Below are positions 43,698 through 52,730 of a stretch of DNA of 64,000 nt, in pieces; the stretch's first letter is position 1; the number at the start of each line of letters is the position of its first letter. Both the position numbers and the translations under genes were made by a program. The stretch is from Candidatus Gastranaerophilales bacterium (GTDB taxonomy: Bacteria; Cyanobacteriota; Vampirovibrionia; Gastranaerophilales; Gastranaerophilaceae), in the NCBI GenBank assembly GCA_944324305.1, contig CALUVV010000007.1, positions 62,001-126,000 on the forward strand, in the 5' to 3' direction. A model generated the notes under the pieces. It saw only the letters and a program-made list of their open reading frames with translations. It was not told the DNA's origin and made no database searches.

Positions 43698-43994
43698 TTA
43701 GAAATGCATGTCAAAGGATGACGGCATTCCGTTAATTTTTTCGTCTTCCATTCTCATTGCGGAGCCGATTGTGAAGCTTTCGGCATAAAGTTTATTTATT
43801 TTGTAATTAATATCTCCTGTGAATACTTCTTCATTTTCTTCCAAGAATTTAAACAATGGTTCAGCAGGACTTTTAACAATGCCGCTTAAAGTATCTCCGG
43901 CTTGTTTAAGAGTTCTTTCTCCGATTTCAGGAACTTTTACGTTCATTCCGAAAGGTTTATATGGTCTGTTAAATGAAGCACCTGTATCTGCCAT
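43698..43994 (-). CDS. Hypothetical 98-aa protein
   Basis: Small protein I do not recognise, with AAGGGAC 6 nt before ATG 43994. The N-terminus (MADTGASFNRPYKPFGMNVKV) is low-complexity with F-N-R and P-F-G, loosely like the N-terminal tags elsewhere in the window. The middle is amphipathic (RTLKQAGDTLSGIVKSPAEPLFKFLEE), and the end is polar. There is no membrane segment. It lies between the XRE gene and the HNH-like cluster, convergent with the first. Confidence 0.68.
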   Translation of the reverse strand: MADTGASFNRPYKPFGMNVKVPEIGERTLKQAGDTLSGIVKSPAEPLFKFLEENEEVFTGDINYKINKLYAESFTIGSAMRMEDEKINGMPSSFDMHF

Positions 43995-44060
43995 TTGTTT
44001 AGTCCCTTTTTATTAACTACATTTTAGTAATCGGCAGTCAGGGGATAAAAATTTAATTTT

Positions 44061-45422
44061 TTAAGCTTTTTTTTTACAATTGTTAATATTTAAAAGTTCC
44101 GGATTTAATTTTGAAGTGTCTAAATTTACGGTTTTACGCGACTGTCTGTAAATTGTATTTTTAAAATCCAAAATATATTTGATATTAATATTGTGTCTGG
44201 CAAAAACTCCCGAGTTTGCGAGTTCAATCAGCTTATCAACATATTTCTGGCAATTTTCTTTTGTTTGCGGCCGTCTTTTTAACTGTTTCATAAAATCTAT
44301 ATTTTGTCTTTCCGTATTTTCGCGGCAGCAGGCTCCGCCGAAGTTATACATTAAATCTGGTCCGCCGCAGGATTTGGGGTAAATATGTTCGACAGAGGCT
44401 ATGGAAGGCCACAGCAGCCTGTAACCTATTTTTTCCGATGAATCAGGCAAGACTTTCAAAATATATGCTGAAGTGCTTTCTTTTGAAGTCGGAAGCTTTT
44501 GTGCGATAGAAATCATTTTTTCCTGAAGCTGCTGATCAGGAATATCTTGTATAAGTTTTGATAAATCATAAATGAATGATTTTCTGTTGAAGGGAATAAC
44601 TGTGCTTTCTTTGTTTAAACGGCTTTTAGATGTATTAAACAGATTATTAAGAGCCGTATTTTCTTTAAGTACTGAATGTTTAAAAATTTTATATAAAAAC
44701 GAGAGTGTATTTTTCTGTCTGCCTATTGTATTTGCGGTGGTGCTGTTAGTAAATTTATTTGCTTCCTTTATCAGCTTGTCCATAACTTTTATTGCTTTAA
44801 TATCTTCCCCTTTTTCAATATCTGCTTTTATTTTTTCAAGTTTGTATTTGAATTCATAGGAGCTGAAAGGTACTACAACAGGCTCATCATTTAATTTTTT
44901 ATTTGTATTTTCCATAAATTGTTTAAATTTATAACGGTATTTATCGGGAAGTTTATGTGAAGCTTCTGTAAGTTCCTGAAAAATGGGATTTTGTTTTTTT
45001 CTTAATCTCTTTTTAAATCTCGGAGCAATTTCCTGCATTAGTTCATGAAGATTTTTGTCAGGTGAATTTTGCGCGGCTTCTTTAATTATCTCAAACACTT
45101 TCGCTTCTGTGCCGGTTATACTTTTTTCATAAGGAGTTAAGACTTCTATAACCCGTGATGCAGGCTGCCGGAATGTGTTATTTTTTAGCATTTTGGTAAC
45201 CATTTTGGGGTCAATCATTTCAATCCCGCTGTACATACAAGGAAGCCCGTAATGAAATAATGTTCTTAATTTCCCTGAATTCGCTATTGATGTAAACGGT
45301 ACATAGTACACCGAACTTAATGAATTTATGTATGAGTGCAGAAAATATGTATTTTGATTTATTTTCTTTTTATTCTGATTGATATTTGTGAAATTATTTA
45401 ATGTAATTGCAGGTACTCTCAT
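44061..45422 (-). CDS. HNH-nuclease-like protein, cluster copy 1 (degenerate Cys motifs)
   Basis: 453-aa protein homologous to the next two genes. The N-terminal motif is PCMYSGIEMIDPKMVTKML, in which only the first Cys of the C-x-C-C-G seen in its paralogues is kept. Near residue 343 lies an HNH-like block, VEHIYPKSCGGPDLMYNFGGACCRENTERQN (E-H, P-K-S, G-G, N, C-C, N). The family end DKLIELANSG...DTSKLN follows. HNH proteins are usually metal-dependent DNA or RNA nucleases; with altered Cys, activity is uncertain. The first 45 residues are Asn-rich. There is no clear ribosome binding site. It is 19 bp downstream of copy 2, so one operon. Confidence 0.75.
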   Translation of the reverse strand: MRVPAITLNNFTNINQNKKKINQNTYFLHSYINSLSSVYYVPFTSIANSGKLRTLFHYGLPCMYSGIEMIDPKMVTKMLKNNTFRQPASRVIEVLTPYEKSITGTEAKVFEIIKEAAQNSPDKNLHELMQEIAPRFKKRLRKKQNPIFQELTEASHKLPDKYRYKFKQFMENTNKKLNDEPVVVPFSSYEFKYKLEKIKADIEKGEDIKAIKVMDKLIKEANKFTNSTTANTIGRQKNTLSFLYKIFKHSVLKENTALNNLFNTSKSRLNKESTVIPFNRKSFIYDLSKLIQDIPDQQLQEKMISIAQKLPTSKESTSAYILKVLPDSSEKIGYRLLWPSIASVEHIYPKSCGGPDLMYNFGGACCRENTERQNIDFMKQLKRRPQTKENCQKYVDKLIELANSGVFARHNINIKYILDFKNTIYRQSRKTVNLDTSKLNPELLNINNCKKKA

Positions 45423-45441
45423 ATTATCCCGTTTTTTACCG

Positions 45442-46782
45442 TTATCGTCTTAATATATTTTTTACTGCCTTTTTATTTGCATAATGCTTTGCGTCGATAA
45501 TGAACTTTTGTTTCTTTATTTTTTGTCTTTTTATCTTTAATTTTCTTGCTTCCCGTCTTTCTGCCTTTGTCGGAGTTGTGCCATTGTTAACATTTAAATA
45601 TTTTGTATTTTTTTCTTTTACTTTTTTCTCGTGTTTCCATAAGCCGCTGACATCAATATCAATCAATCCTTTTGATAACTTATAATAAGTCATAGCTATT
45701 TCTGTAATATAGCTTTTGTCAACTTTGCCCTGCTTGCATAAATTAATGAGTTTATCAAAATGTTTCTGCATATTTTGGGGCATTTGCGGATATTCACGGA
45801 TTTGTTGTATTACGTCGTCGTGTCGTCGGGCATGGTTATCACGTGCGCATTCATTAATAAGATTTGAAAATTTAGTTTTCCCGCCAAGACATTGCGGGAG
45901 TGCATGTTCAATTGTTGCTTCAGAACCGCTTAATATTCTTTCAGCAATATTTCTGTGTGTATATTTGTCTTTAGCATATTTCACGATAAATGCATGGACA
46001 GAATTGTATGAAGTCGGCAAAGTATAAGCCGTTTCCAAAATTTTATTTAAAAAGTTTTTATACGGATTAGTTTTATATTTAGGTTCGCTGCTGTGTGAAA
46101 TAATTTTTTCAGCGAAAGCTTCAAGTTCTCCAATAAATGTTTTTCTGCTGAAAGTTTTACTGTTATTTTTTGTAAGTATGTTTTGATAAGTTTTTTCAAT
46201 TATTTTTGATAATTCGTTAAAATGTTCTTCGCATAATCTGTCCCGCCCGTATAAGCCTATATCACTAAGTATTGCGGTCTGCTGTAATACCAGTTGTCTT
46301 TCTGCTCGTTGATATTTTTTTCTTAAAATTTCGTGGAAATCTAAATTAGGATGTTTTTTGTTACTGCTTTCAAGAATTGTATAAATTTGCTTTTCAACAG
46401 GATGCATATAATTCTTAAAATTTTTTAAAAGAGTTATCGTATCTGAAGCATTGTCAGATATGCTTGCTCTGATTTTATCCATCAGTTGCGGCGGCATCAT
46501 TAAATCTCCACAGCACGGACAGGGCAGCATATATTTTGAATATTCTAAGATTTCTCTTTTTGGAAGTTCAGACGGAGTTATTAAACCTGCTTTAGCATCA
46601 TCAAACGGTCTTGTGTAATGTATTTTAAACGGATATTCCGGTTTAGGCGTTTTTTTGTTTCCGGTAAAATTAACGCAGTCTGCGCTCAATACAGGGTACC
46701 TGTATTGAGAATAATCATACTGATTATTCTCAAAATTTCTTCCTTGCTGAAAACTGTTTAATAATACAGGTGTAATCTTCAC
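45442..46782 (-). CDS. HNH-nuclease-like protein, cluster copy 2
   Basis: 446-aa paralogue. N-terminal residues ~35-42 carry CVNFTGNKK, the F-T-G tag. Next comes the zinc-like motif LPCPCCGDLMMPPQLMDKI near residue 90, then long helices. The HNH-like block IEHALPQCLGGKTKFSNLINECARDNHARRH lies near residue 290, followed by PQMPQNMQKHFDKLINLCKQG. The last ~65 residues are extremely basic (KAERREARKLKIKRQKIKKQK), suggesting nucleic-acid binding. The start codon is GTG with no evident ribosome binding site. It is probably a nuclease; target and location unknown. Confidence 0.78.
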   Translation of the reverse strand: MKITPVLLNSFQQGRNFENNQYDYSQYRYPVLSADCVNFTGNKKTPKPEYPFKIHYTRPFDDAKAGLITPSELPKREILEYSKYMLPCPCCGDLMMPPQLMDKIRASISDNASDTITLLKNFKNYMHPVEKQIYTILESSNKKHPNLDFHEILRKKYQRAERQLVLQQTAILSDIGLYGRDRLCEEHFNELSKIIEKTYQNILTKNNSKTFSRKTFIGELEAFAEKIISHSSEPKYKTNPYKNFLNKILETAYTLPTSYNSVHAFIVKYAKDKYTHRNIAERILSGSEATIEHALPQCLGGKTKFSNLINECARDNHARRHDDVIQQIREYPQMPQNMQKHFDKLINLCKQGKVDKSYITEIAMTYYKLSKGLIDIDVSGLWKHEKKVKEKNTKYLNVNNGTTPTKAERREARKLKIKRQKIKKQKFIIDAKHYANKKAVKNILRR

Positions 46783-46838
46783 AATTTAAAAATACACCTG
46801 ATTAAAAATTTTTGCTATTTTGTTGCTAAAGTGTTACC

Positions 46839-47798
46839 TTATTCATAAAGTTTGCTTAAATCAAGGCATATTATTTTATCTGAAAGGCATTCAAGGACAT
46901 CTTTCAGATTAGTTATATAATCCTTTTTACATAACCCCTTTTTGCAAAGAGAAATCAATTTATCTGCCTGAATTTGGGCATTTTGCGGCATAAACGGATT
47001 TTCTTCAATCTGTACCGATAACGGGTAATGGTGTCTGGAATTATTGCAATATGAGCATTCAAGAGCAAAGTTTAGAGAATTGTTCATTCCTTTCATGCAT
47101 TTTGGTAAAAGATGTTCAAAGGTTCCGACAGATGGATGTATCAAATTAAGAGCGATTACAGACGGGCGTTTTCTTGCATTTTTTACGACAAAAGCACATA
47201 CTTCATCGCTTGAACGCGGCAGCCTGCGTGCTATTTCAAGTATTTCATCTTTAAGTTTTTTGTTTTCGATATTTTTTAAAATGTTTTTAAGTTTATGAAT
47301 AAAAATTCTTCTTGAAAATGGTTTATGCGGTTCGGGATCAAAGATAATATCATTTGTCTTAATCATAAGTTTTCTGAGCTGTCTTGCCATTTTTTTAGGC
47401 AGAATTCTCCTGTAGAAACTTATTTTATTAAATATAATACTTTGTATTTTAACCAGTGCAAGTTCATGAACATCTTTTTTCATAAGTAAAAGTTCTTTAA
47501 AGTTTTTATCGGGGTATTTGACCGACATGCTTTTAAACATGTTAAATACCTGCCTTTCAACAGGGTGCATAATTCTTTCAAAAGGTTCCAGTATTTTTAT
47601 TGCGGAAAAGGCCGTTCCCGATAATTCTTCCATATCGAGAAGTTTAGAATAAATATCAGGGTGAAGCATCTCCATACCGCAGCACAGGCATGGAATGCGA
47701 TAATTAAGTAAATTCTTTAATTCTTTTCTTGTGAGCGGAATTTCGGGAATTTTACATTTGAAAGCGATATTTTCGGTTTTAACAATTTTTTTCTCCAT
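46839..47798 (-). CDS. HNH-nuclease-like protein, cluster copy 3 (most canonical)
   Basis: 319-aa shortest paralogue. N-terminal NIAFKCKIPEIPLTRKELKNLL is followed directly by the zinc-like motif IPCLCCGMEMLHPDIYSKLL. The HNH-like block FEHLLPKCMKGMNNSLNFALECSYCNNSRHH, near residue 227, has the full C-x-x-C-N. The end matches copy 2 (PFMPQNAQIQADKLISLCKKGLCKKDYITNL). Because both Cys pairs are intact this copy is the best candidate for an active metal-dependent nuclease. TATAAT lies about 25 bp before the ATG. It is first in the three-gene cluster. Confidence 0.8.
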   Translation of the reverse strand: MEKKIVKTENIAFKCKIPEIPLTRKELKNLLNYRIPCLCCGMEMLHPDIYSKLLDMEELSGTAFSAIKILEPFERIMHPVERQVFNMFKSMSVKYPDKNFKELLLMKKDVHELALVKIQSIIFNKISFYRRILPKKMARQLRKLMIKTNDIIFDPEPHKPFSRRIFIHKLKNILKNIENKKLKDEILEIARRLPRSSDEVCAFVVKNARKRPSVIALNLIHPSVGTFEHLLPKCMKGMNNSLNFALECSYCNNSRHHYPLSVQIEENPFMPQNAQIQADKLISLCKKGLCKKDYITNLKDVLECLSDKIICLDLSKLYE

Positions 47799-47850
47799 AC
47801 GCGTCCGTCAGGATTAATGTTCAATTATATTATTCCCGTTTGCGCTGAAT

Positions 47851-48456
47851 TTATACCCCCGGCGGCGGCTGAATATATAACGGCTTAAGCTTTCGCCAGT
47901 CCCCTTCATCTTCTTTTTTTACTGCTAAATCAGCAAGAATTTCCCCGAGCGGAAAATCTTTTTCCTGATATGATACACCACCGAGAAGCGGTTTTAATTT
48001 ATCATCGGTAATAACAGTATAATCCCCTGATTTTATAATTTCCTGAACTTCTTCAATATTAACGGCCCCTTTAATTTCTCCGTCACAGTAAAGATATGCG
48101 CAATTTTTTCTGGCATCCAGTGCAACAAGAGGGTTTTTCGGCGCAATTTGCGCAAGAATTTCCAATGAAGAAACTCCGGATGCTTTGCAATTCAGCTGCT
48201 GTGCCATGACGCGCGCAACTGTTACGCAGGCGCGTATTCCCGTAAAACTTCCCGGTCCCGTATTTACCGCTATAAGATTTACATCCTGCGGTTTAACATT
48301 ATTTTCCGACAGAATTTCCTGCAATGTAGAAATTAAAAATGCCGAATGATACTTATTATCTTTGTTTTTTACAATTCGTGAAGACAGAACTTCTTCATCA
48401 CGCTTTAATACTGCGTACATTTTATCCAAACATGTATCAAATGCCAGTGTTATCAT
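47851..48456 (-). CDS. tsaB: tRNA threonylcarbamoyladenosine biosynthesis protein TsaB
   Basis: 201-aa ASKHA-fold protein needed, with TsaD and TsaE, for the t6A37 modification of ANN-decoding tRNAs. Signature stretches are ITLAFDTCLDKMYAVL at the N-terminus, HSAFLISTLQEILSE, and LIAVNTGPGSFTGIRACVTVARVMAQ near residue 65-88. VALDARKNCAYLYCDG and the end LKPLYIQPP complete the family pattern. Its start overlaps the tsaE stop by 4 bases. It is last in the operon yebC-GGDEF-tsaE-tsaB. Confidence 0.94.
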   Translation of the reverse strand: MITLAFDTCLDKMYAVLKRDEEVLSSRIVKNKDNKYHSAFLISTLQEILSENNVKPQDVNLIAVNTGPGSFTGIRACVTVARVMAQQLNCKASGVSSLEILAQIAPKNPLVALDARKNCAYLYCDGEIKGAVNIEEVQEIIKSGDYTVITDDKLKPLLGGVSYQEKDFPLGEILADLAVKKEDEGDWRKLKPLYIQPPPGV

Positions 48457-48914
48457 TTTGATAAACCCTCAATTATTTCATCTTTTCCGACAGATTCGAA
48501 TTCATATACTCTTGAATCATCGTCATTGTATTTTACGTTAATTTTAATATGATTAAACGGAGCTTCATTCTGGTTAAATTCCGCCCATTCAACAAAAGTT
48601 ACCTGTTTGCCTTCCGAGTATTCGCGCAGTTCGTCATAAATAGTTTTAATCCCTTCATTTTCAAGCCTGTACAGGTCAAAATGATAAATAGGAATTGAAC
48701 CGGTATGATATTCGTTAAGAATGACAAAACTCGGACTTGTTACTTTTTCTTTTACTTCCAGAGCATCTGCAACAAGCTTAACAAAAGCGGTTTTTCCCGC
48801 GCCTATTTCTCCGTAAAGGTTAATAAAGCAGCCATCTTTGATTAATGACGCAAATTTATATGCAAGCTTTTTTGTGTCGTCAAGGTTATGACAAATTTGT
48901 TGAAACTTCTTCAT
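48453..48914 (-). CDS. tsaE: tRNA t6A biosynthesis ATPase TsaE
   Basis: 153-aa P-loop ATPase of the t6A complex. Walker A NLYGEIGAGKTAFVKLVADAL is near residue 33-53 (G-x-G-A-G-K-T), then VTSPSFVILNEYHTG, IYHFDLYRLENEGI (the D-L-Y-R-L signature) and FVEWAEF. It overlaps the GGDEF gene by 29 bases and tsaB by 4, so translation is coupled through the operon. Function is secure from the motifs. Confidence 0.95.
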   Translation of the reverse strand: MKKFQQICHNLDDTKKLAYKFASLIKDGCFINLYGEIGAGKTAFVKLVADALEVKEKVTSPSFVILNEYHTGSIPIYHFDLYRLENEGIKTIYDELREYSEGKQVTFVEWAEFNQNEAPFNHIKINVKYNDDDSRVYEFESVGKDEIIEGLSK

Positions 48915-50235
48915 ATACTTCTGCCCTGTTCCTTCCGTTTTCTTTTGCTGTGTAAAGAGCTTTATCAGCTTTTTGCAATAAGATTTTTTCGTTATCTCCG
49001 TTTTTGTATTCGGATATGCCTAAACTAATTGTAACACCAATAAGTTTTTCATTTACATCAGCATTAACTTTTGAAATATCTATCTTTGTTTTTTCAACAG
49101 CTCTGCGAAGTCTTTGTGCAACCATTTGTGCCTCTTCGATTTTTGTGTAAGGCAATATAATCGCAAATTCTTCACCTCCGTATCTTCCGGCGATATCGTA
49201 ATCTCTCAGCTGATGTTTAATAACTCCCGATACTGTTTTTAAAACCAGATCGCCTGCGGCATGTCCGTATGTGTCATTAACATTTTTAAAGTAATCAATG
49301 TCAGTCATTATTGCGCAGAGATTACGTTTTTGTCGTTTTGCGCTGGAGACTTCCTGTTTAATACGTTCTTCAAGCTGGCGTCTGTTATAAAAACCTGTTA
49401 AAGCATCAAGTGTAGCATGTTTTAGAATTTCCGCATAAACATTGGCTCTGTTAATAGTTGTTGCGGCTTGATTTGTAAGTTGTTCAAGATAGCTTATTTC
49501 TTTTTCGCTTAAGATATTATCCGTGCTTTTTGTAACAATGCAGCCAATGAGTTTATTTTCGCTTATGAGCGGGAATAAACCGATTTTTTTGTCGGGGGTT
49601 AAAATGTATTCCGACTTGTTATTAAGGCATTTCAAAAGTTCAAAAATTTTTTCATCTTTGCATGCACAAGGCCACACAAGTTTGTTATTTATAAAAATGT
49701 AAATCAAATGCTCGCATACAAATTTATCAATCATTTCTCCGATAATCGGTATAATGTAGCTTGTTTCATATTGAGTTTCAATAATTTTAGCAATATTTTT
49801 CATTGCGTCGTGAAAATCAATATTTTTTTGCATTCGGTCAGAAAGAATTACATTTTGAATTTTTAACGACACCAGATATGAAGCAACTTTTAAAAATTCA
49901 AGCGTCTGAGTATTCAAAGACTGTGCAAATTCAAGCATTCCTATGAGTTTCTGCCCCTCATAAAGCGCATAATAAAGTCTGTTGTCATGCAATGTGTAAT
50001 TGTTATTTTTTAAATCTTCAAATATTTTATATAACTTTTTAGTTTTTTCTTTGTTCCCGAATTCGTCAATAGAAATCCAGCTTTTTGAAAAGTCCCTTAA
50101 AGTTTCCGATGTGAAGTCATAAATATAAATATTAACCGCAGAGAAGGTTTCCTCAAGAACACGTGTAATACCTGCCGCATTACACGTGTCGTTAAGTTTT
50201 ATTGATAATTTTTCAATATCTTTAAAGTTTTGCAT
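48886..50235 (-). CDS. GAF-like/GGDEF-domain diguanylate cyclase
   Basis: 449-aa predicted cytoplasmic diguanylate cyclase. The C-terminal ~170 residues form the GGDEF domain: HATLDALTGFYNRRQLEERI, IMTDIDYFKNVNDTYGHAAGD, the active site RYGGEEFAIILPY (G-G-E-E-F) and ADKALYTAKENGRNR. The N-terminal ~270 residues look like one or two GAF sensory domains (LYYALYEGQKLIGMLEF, LFPLISENKLIGCIVTKS). There is no membrane helix. The HD-GYP gene at 8755 could be a matching c-di-GMP phosphodiesterase. The start overlaps the yebC stop by one base. Confidence 0.93.
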   Translation of the reverse strand: MQNFKDIEKLSIKLNDTCNAAGITRVLEETFSAVNIYIYDFTSETLRDFSKSWISIDEFGNKEKTKKLYKIFEDLKNNNYTLHDNRLYYALYEGQKLIGMLEFAQSLNTQTLEFLKVASYLVSLKIQNVILSDRMQKNIDFHDAMKNIAKIIETQYETSYIIPIIGEMIDKFVCEHLIYIFINNKLVWPCACKDEKIFELLKCLNNKSEYILTPDKKIGLFPLISENKLIGCIVTKSTDNILSEKEISYLEQLTNQAATTINRANVYAEILKHATLDALTGFYNRRQLEERIKQEVSSAKRQKRNLCAIMTDIDYFKNVNDTYGHAAGDLVLKTVSGVIKHQLRDYDIAGRYGGEEFAIILPYTKIEEAQMVAQRLRRAVEKTKIDISKVNADVNEKLIGVTISLGISEYKNGDNEKILLQKADKALYTAKENGRNRAEVYEEVSTNLS

Positions 50236-50984
50236 TATCCTTCCAGTTTTTGCAAAATATCATCGGAAATATCAAAGTTGGCATAGACGTTTTGAACATC
50301 ATCATGTTCTTCAAGTTTATCCAATAATTTCAGAATTTGATCAGCTGTTTTTTCGTCGGTAACTTCAACGGTATTTTGCGGAATTCTTGTAAGTTCTGCA
50401 GACACGCTTTTGAATCCTTCCGCTTCAAGCCCTTCAACAACTGTCTGGAAATTTTCGGGGGAAGTGATTACTTTATATTGTTCTTCTTCTTCCGTTACAT
50501 CAAGTGCATCAAGACTTATAGCGGCTTCGAACAATTTATCGAAATCAATGCTTTCATCGAAAGTAATGACACCGCGCTGATCGAACATCCAGCCAACACA
50601 GCCAGTTGCTCCTAAACTTCCGTTATATTTTGTAAAGAAACTTCTTATATCACCCGCGGTTCTGTTTCTGTTATCGGTCATTGCTTCAATAACTACGGCA
50701 ACACCGCCTGATGCATAACCTTCATAAATTAATTCTTCATAATTATCCGAAGAGCCTGCCCCGGCACCTTTTTCAATAGCTCTTTTAATATTATCGTTCG
50801 GAAGCCCTGCAGCTTTAGCTTTTTCAATTGCCGTTCTTAAACGGAAATTCCCTGCAGGATCAGGACCGCCGAGCCTTGCTGATACAATTAATTCTCTGGA
50901 ATATTTTTGAAAAACTACTGCACGCTGCGAATCAACTTTAGCTTTTTTATGTTTAATTGTTGACCATTTTGAGTGTCCTGACAT
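50235..50984 (-). CDS. yebC: YebC/PmpR-family protein (possible regulator or translation factor)
   Basis: 249-aa member of the YebC/PmpR (TACO1) family. The N-terminus MSGHSKWSTIKHKKAKVDSQR is diagnostic, followed by FQKYSRELIVSARLGGPDPAGNFRLRTAIEKAKAAGLPNDNIKRAIEKG and YEGYASGGVAVVIEAMTDNRNRT. Family members have been described as transcription regulators and, more recently, as ribosome-associated factors relieving stalls. An AGGT-type site lies before the ATG. It is the first gene of the operon with GGDEF, tsaE and tsaB, and is divergent from the Cys-rich pilin-like gene. Confidence 0.95.
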   Translation of the reverse strand: MSGHSKWSTIKHKKAKVDSQRAVVFQKYSRELIVSARLGGPDPAGNFRLRTAIEKAKAAGLPNDNIKRAIEKGAGAGSSDNYEELIYEGYASGGVAVVIEAMTDNRNRTAGDIRSFFTKYNGSLGATGCVGWMFDQRGVITFDESIDFDKLFEAAISLDALDVTEEEEQYKVITSPENFQTVVEGLEAEGFKSVSAELTRIPQNTVEVTDEKTADQILKLLDKLEEHDDVQNVYANFDISDDILQKLEG

Positions 50985-51056
50985 ATTTTTTACCTCATTT
51001 AATCTTATACTTTATGCCATTATATTACCACAAAAAACAGTTAAAATTAATTACAG

Positions 51057-51085
51057 TTGAAATGTTTTAAAATCTTTGTTATAAT
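51057..51085 (+). promoter_or_regulatory. Promoter of the 51120 pilin-like gene
   Basis: TTGAAA (51057-51062), 17-nt spacer, TATAAT (51080-51085). The context TTTGTTATAATTG is the same as at the 30325 pilin-like promoter. An AAGGAG ribosome binding site at 51107-51112 precedes ATG 51120 by 7 nt. Confidence 0.78.
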
Positions 51086-51119
51086 TGTAGGTGAGATTTT
51101 ATAATAAAGGAGCAATTAT

Positions 51120-52654
51120 ATGAGAAAGATTATTAGCCGCATGTTTTGCGGGGGGGGGGCAGCCTAAAAGCTCCTAAATCAAGTGTTTTTGGGTATACAT
51201 TAGCAGAAATTATTATAGTAATGCTAATTATTGCAGTAGTTGTTTCTGTAACAATCGGTATAACCAAGGCAAAGTTAGATAACATTGTATCTTATACCTA
51301 TTACAATGCTTATTCAACGTTAGTAAAAATATCAACAGAAATGCTTGCTGATTGGAGTCCTGCTGATATTGAGTATAAGCAAACATATAATATTGAAGGC
51401 AGTTGTCGAAATTATGCGAATATTAAACATAACCTGTTTTTTTATATAAATAATTTTTTATATCCTCCTGTTATGGCTTACCCTCAAATGAACTGCATTG
51501 ATAATATATATGGTCGTACGTGCTGTCAAGCTCCGGCATATCCTGACCCCAATTATATACCATCAGATACAGGTAGGCCGAGGTATTGCCTTATGGACTG
51601 TTGGGATGGTTCAACTGCTGTAGTGGGTGAATGTCCCCAGCAAATTGAATGTTGGGATCACAGTTATGCCACAAGTATCTCAAACTGCCCTGCTTATGTT
51701 CTTTGTCAGGATGGCAGTAAAGCTTATAGCATGGCAGATTGTCCGGCTTGTCAGCCTCCTGATAATATAGAAATTCCTTGCGGTCAGAGTTGGAACAGTC
51801 AAACTTGTCAATTAGAAGGTGTTCCCAAAGTATGTTCAAACGGTCAACATCTAAATGATAACTGTGAATGCATCAACAGTTGTCCGGCCGAGCCGGGATG
51901 CGGCAAAACCTGTGATCCTTCCAGCGGTATTATAAGTGATATAGCCGGCTTTAACCGCACTTGCAGTGATGAAACCTATGAATGGAGTGAGGAACAGTGT
52001 AAATGCATAATATCCCCTCGGACGTTACCTCGCAAAGGTCAGAACTTTTGTAAATTATTTGAACGTCACGCCAATATCATGAGCGGCAGTGATGTATGCA
52101 GCGGCAGTGTAATCAGTAATGGTACAACCGACTTTTCAACTAAAACACCTGACATTACATTACGAAACGGCTTACGTATTTATAATATGCATAACGACGC
52201 AGGAGCTATTTCTATGTTAGCCAATAATACTCAAGGCGGCGTTTATGACGGCGTTCCCAATACCAATTCTTACGGCTACACTGTTTATGTAGATATTGAC
52301 GGTGCCAAAGGCGATTCTCAATTGTGGAGTGATGTTTATCCATTTTACATAACTTTATCGGGTAAAATCATTCCTGCCTACGATACATCTAATTTAAATC
52401 AAAGTGGTGGTGACAGTTTACGTCATTTGCAGGTAAGCGTAGAGAATGAGAATTACAACAGCGGTAAACGTAGTACCAAGTGGCTTGCTAAGAGTGTTCC
52501 CTTTAAAGAAGGTGCTTGTATTGCAGGTTATGTAGGCGATGCAACTCCTTATTGCAAAAACGGGCCATCCTTTACAAAGGCAAGTGAATGTACGACAAAT
52601 TACAATTCATTGTGCCGTGTCAAACAGATACAGCCAGTAAAGTTTTTCTTCTAA
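51120..52654 (+). CDS. Phase-variable Cys-rich pilin-like gene, out of frame in this sequence (10-G tract)
   Basis: From ATG 51120 (AAGGAG 7 nt upstream, strong promoter) the gene reads MRKIISRMFCGGGAA and stops at 51165-51167, because of ten G at 51150-51159. Eleven G give a 511-aa prepilin: leader ending KSSVFG followed by YTLAEIIIVMLIIAVVVSV. After the anchor helix comes a Cys-rich region (about residues 75-305, 24 Cys). It holds three short repeats C-W/Q-D-G/H-S-x-A-x5-6-C (CWDGSTAVVGEC, CWDHSYATSISNC, CQDGSKAYSMADC) and then EGF-like spacings. The C-terminal domain has the family DIDGAKGDSQLW motif. It is probably a disulfide-stabilised surface adhesin. A TTG at 51146 is in the pilin frame but has no suitably placed ribosome binding site. 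Confidence 0.8.
51150..51159 (+). repeat. Homopolymer tract G10
   Basis: Ten G ten codons into the 51120 pilin-like gene; one more restores the frame. The strand of the G-run is the coding strand here, whereas the other three genes have C on the coding strand. Confidence 0.95.
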
Positions 52655-52698
52655 CTCAAAGCTCTATAGTATCACAATAAATTAATGAGTTAGAATGC

Positions 52699-52724
52699 GG
52701 CGCCGAATTTATTCGGCGCCTTTT
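52699..52724 (+). terminator. Rho-independent terminator after the 51120 gene
   Basis: GC-rich perfect stem GGCGCCGAA / TTCGGCGCC, 4-base loop, then TTTT. Very stable in this AT-rich context. Confidence 0.9.
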
Positions 52725-52730
52725 CCTGGT

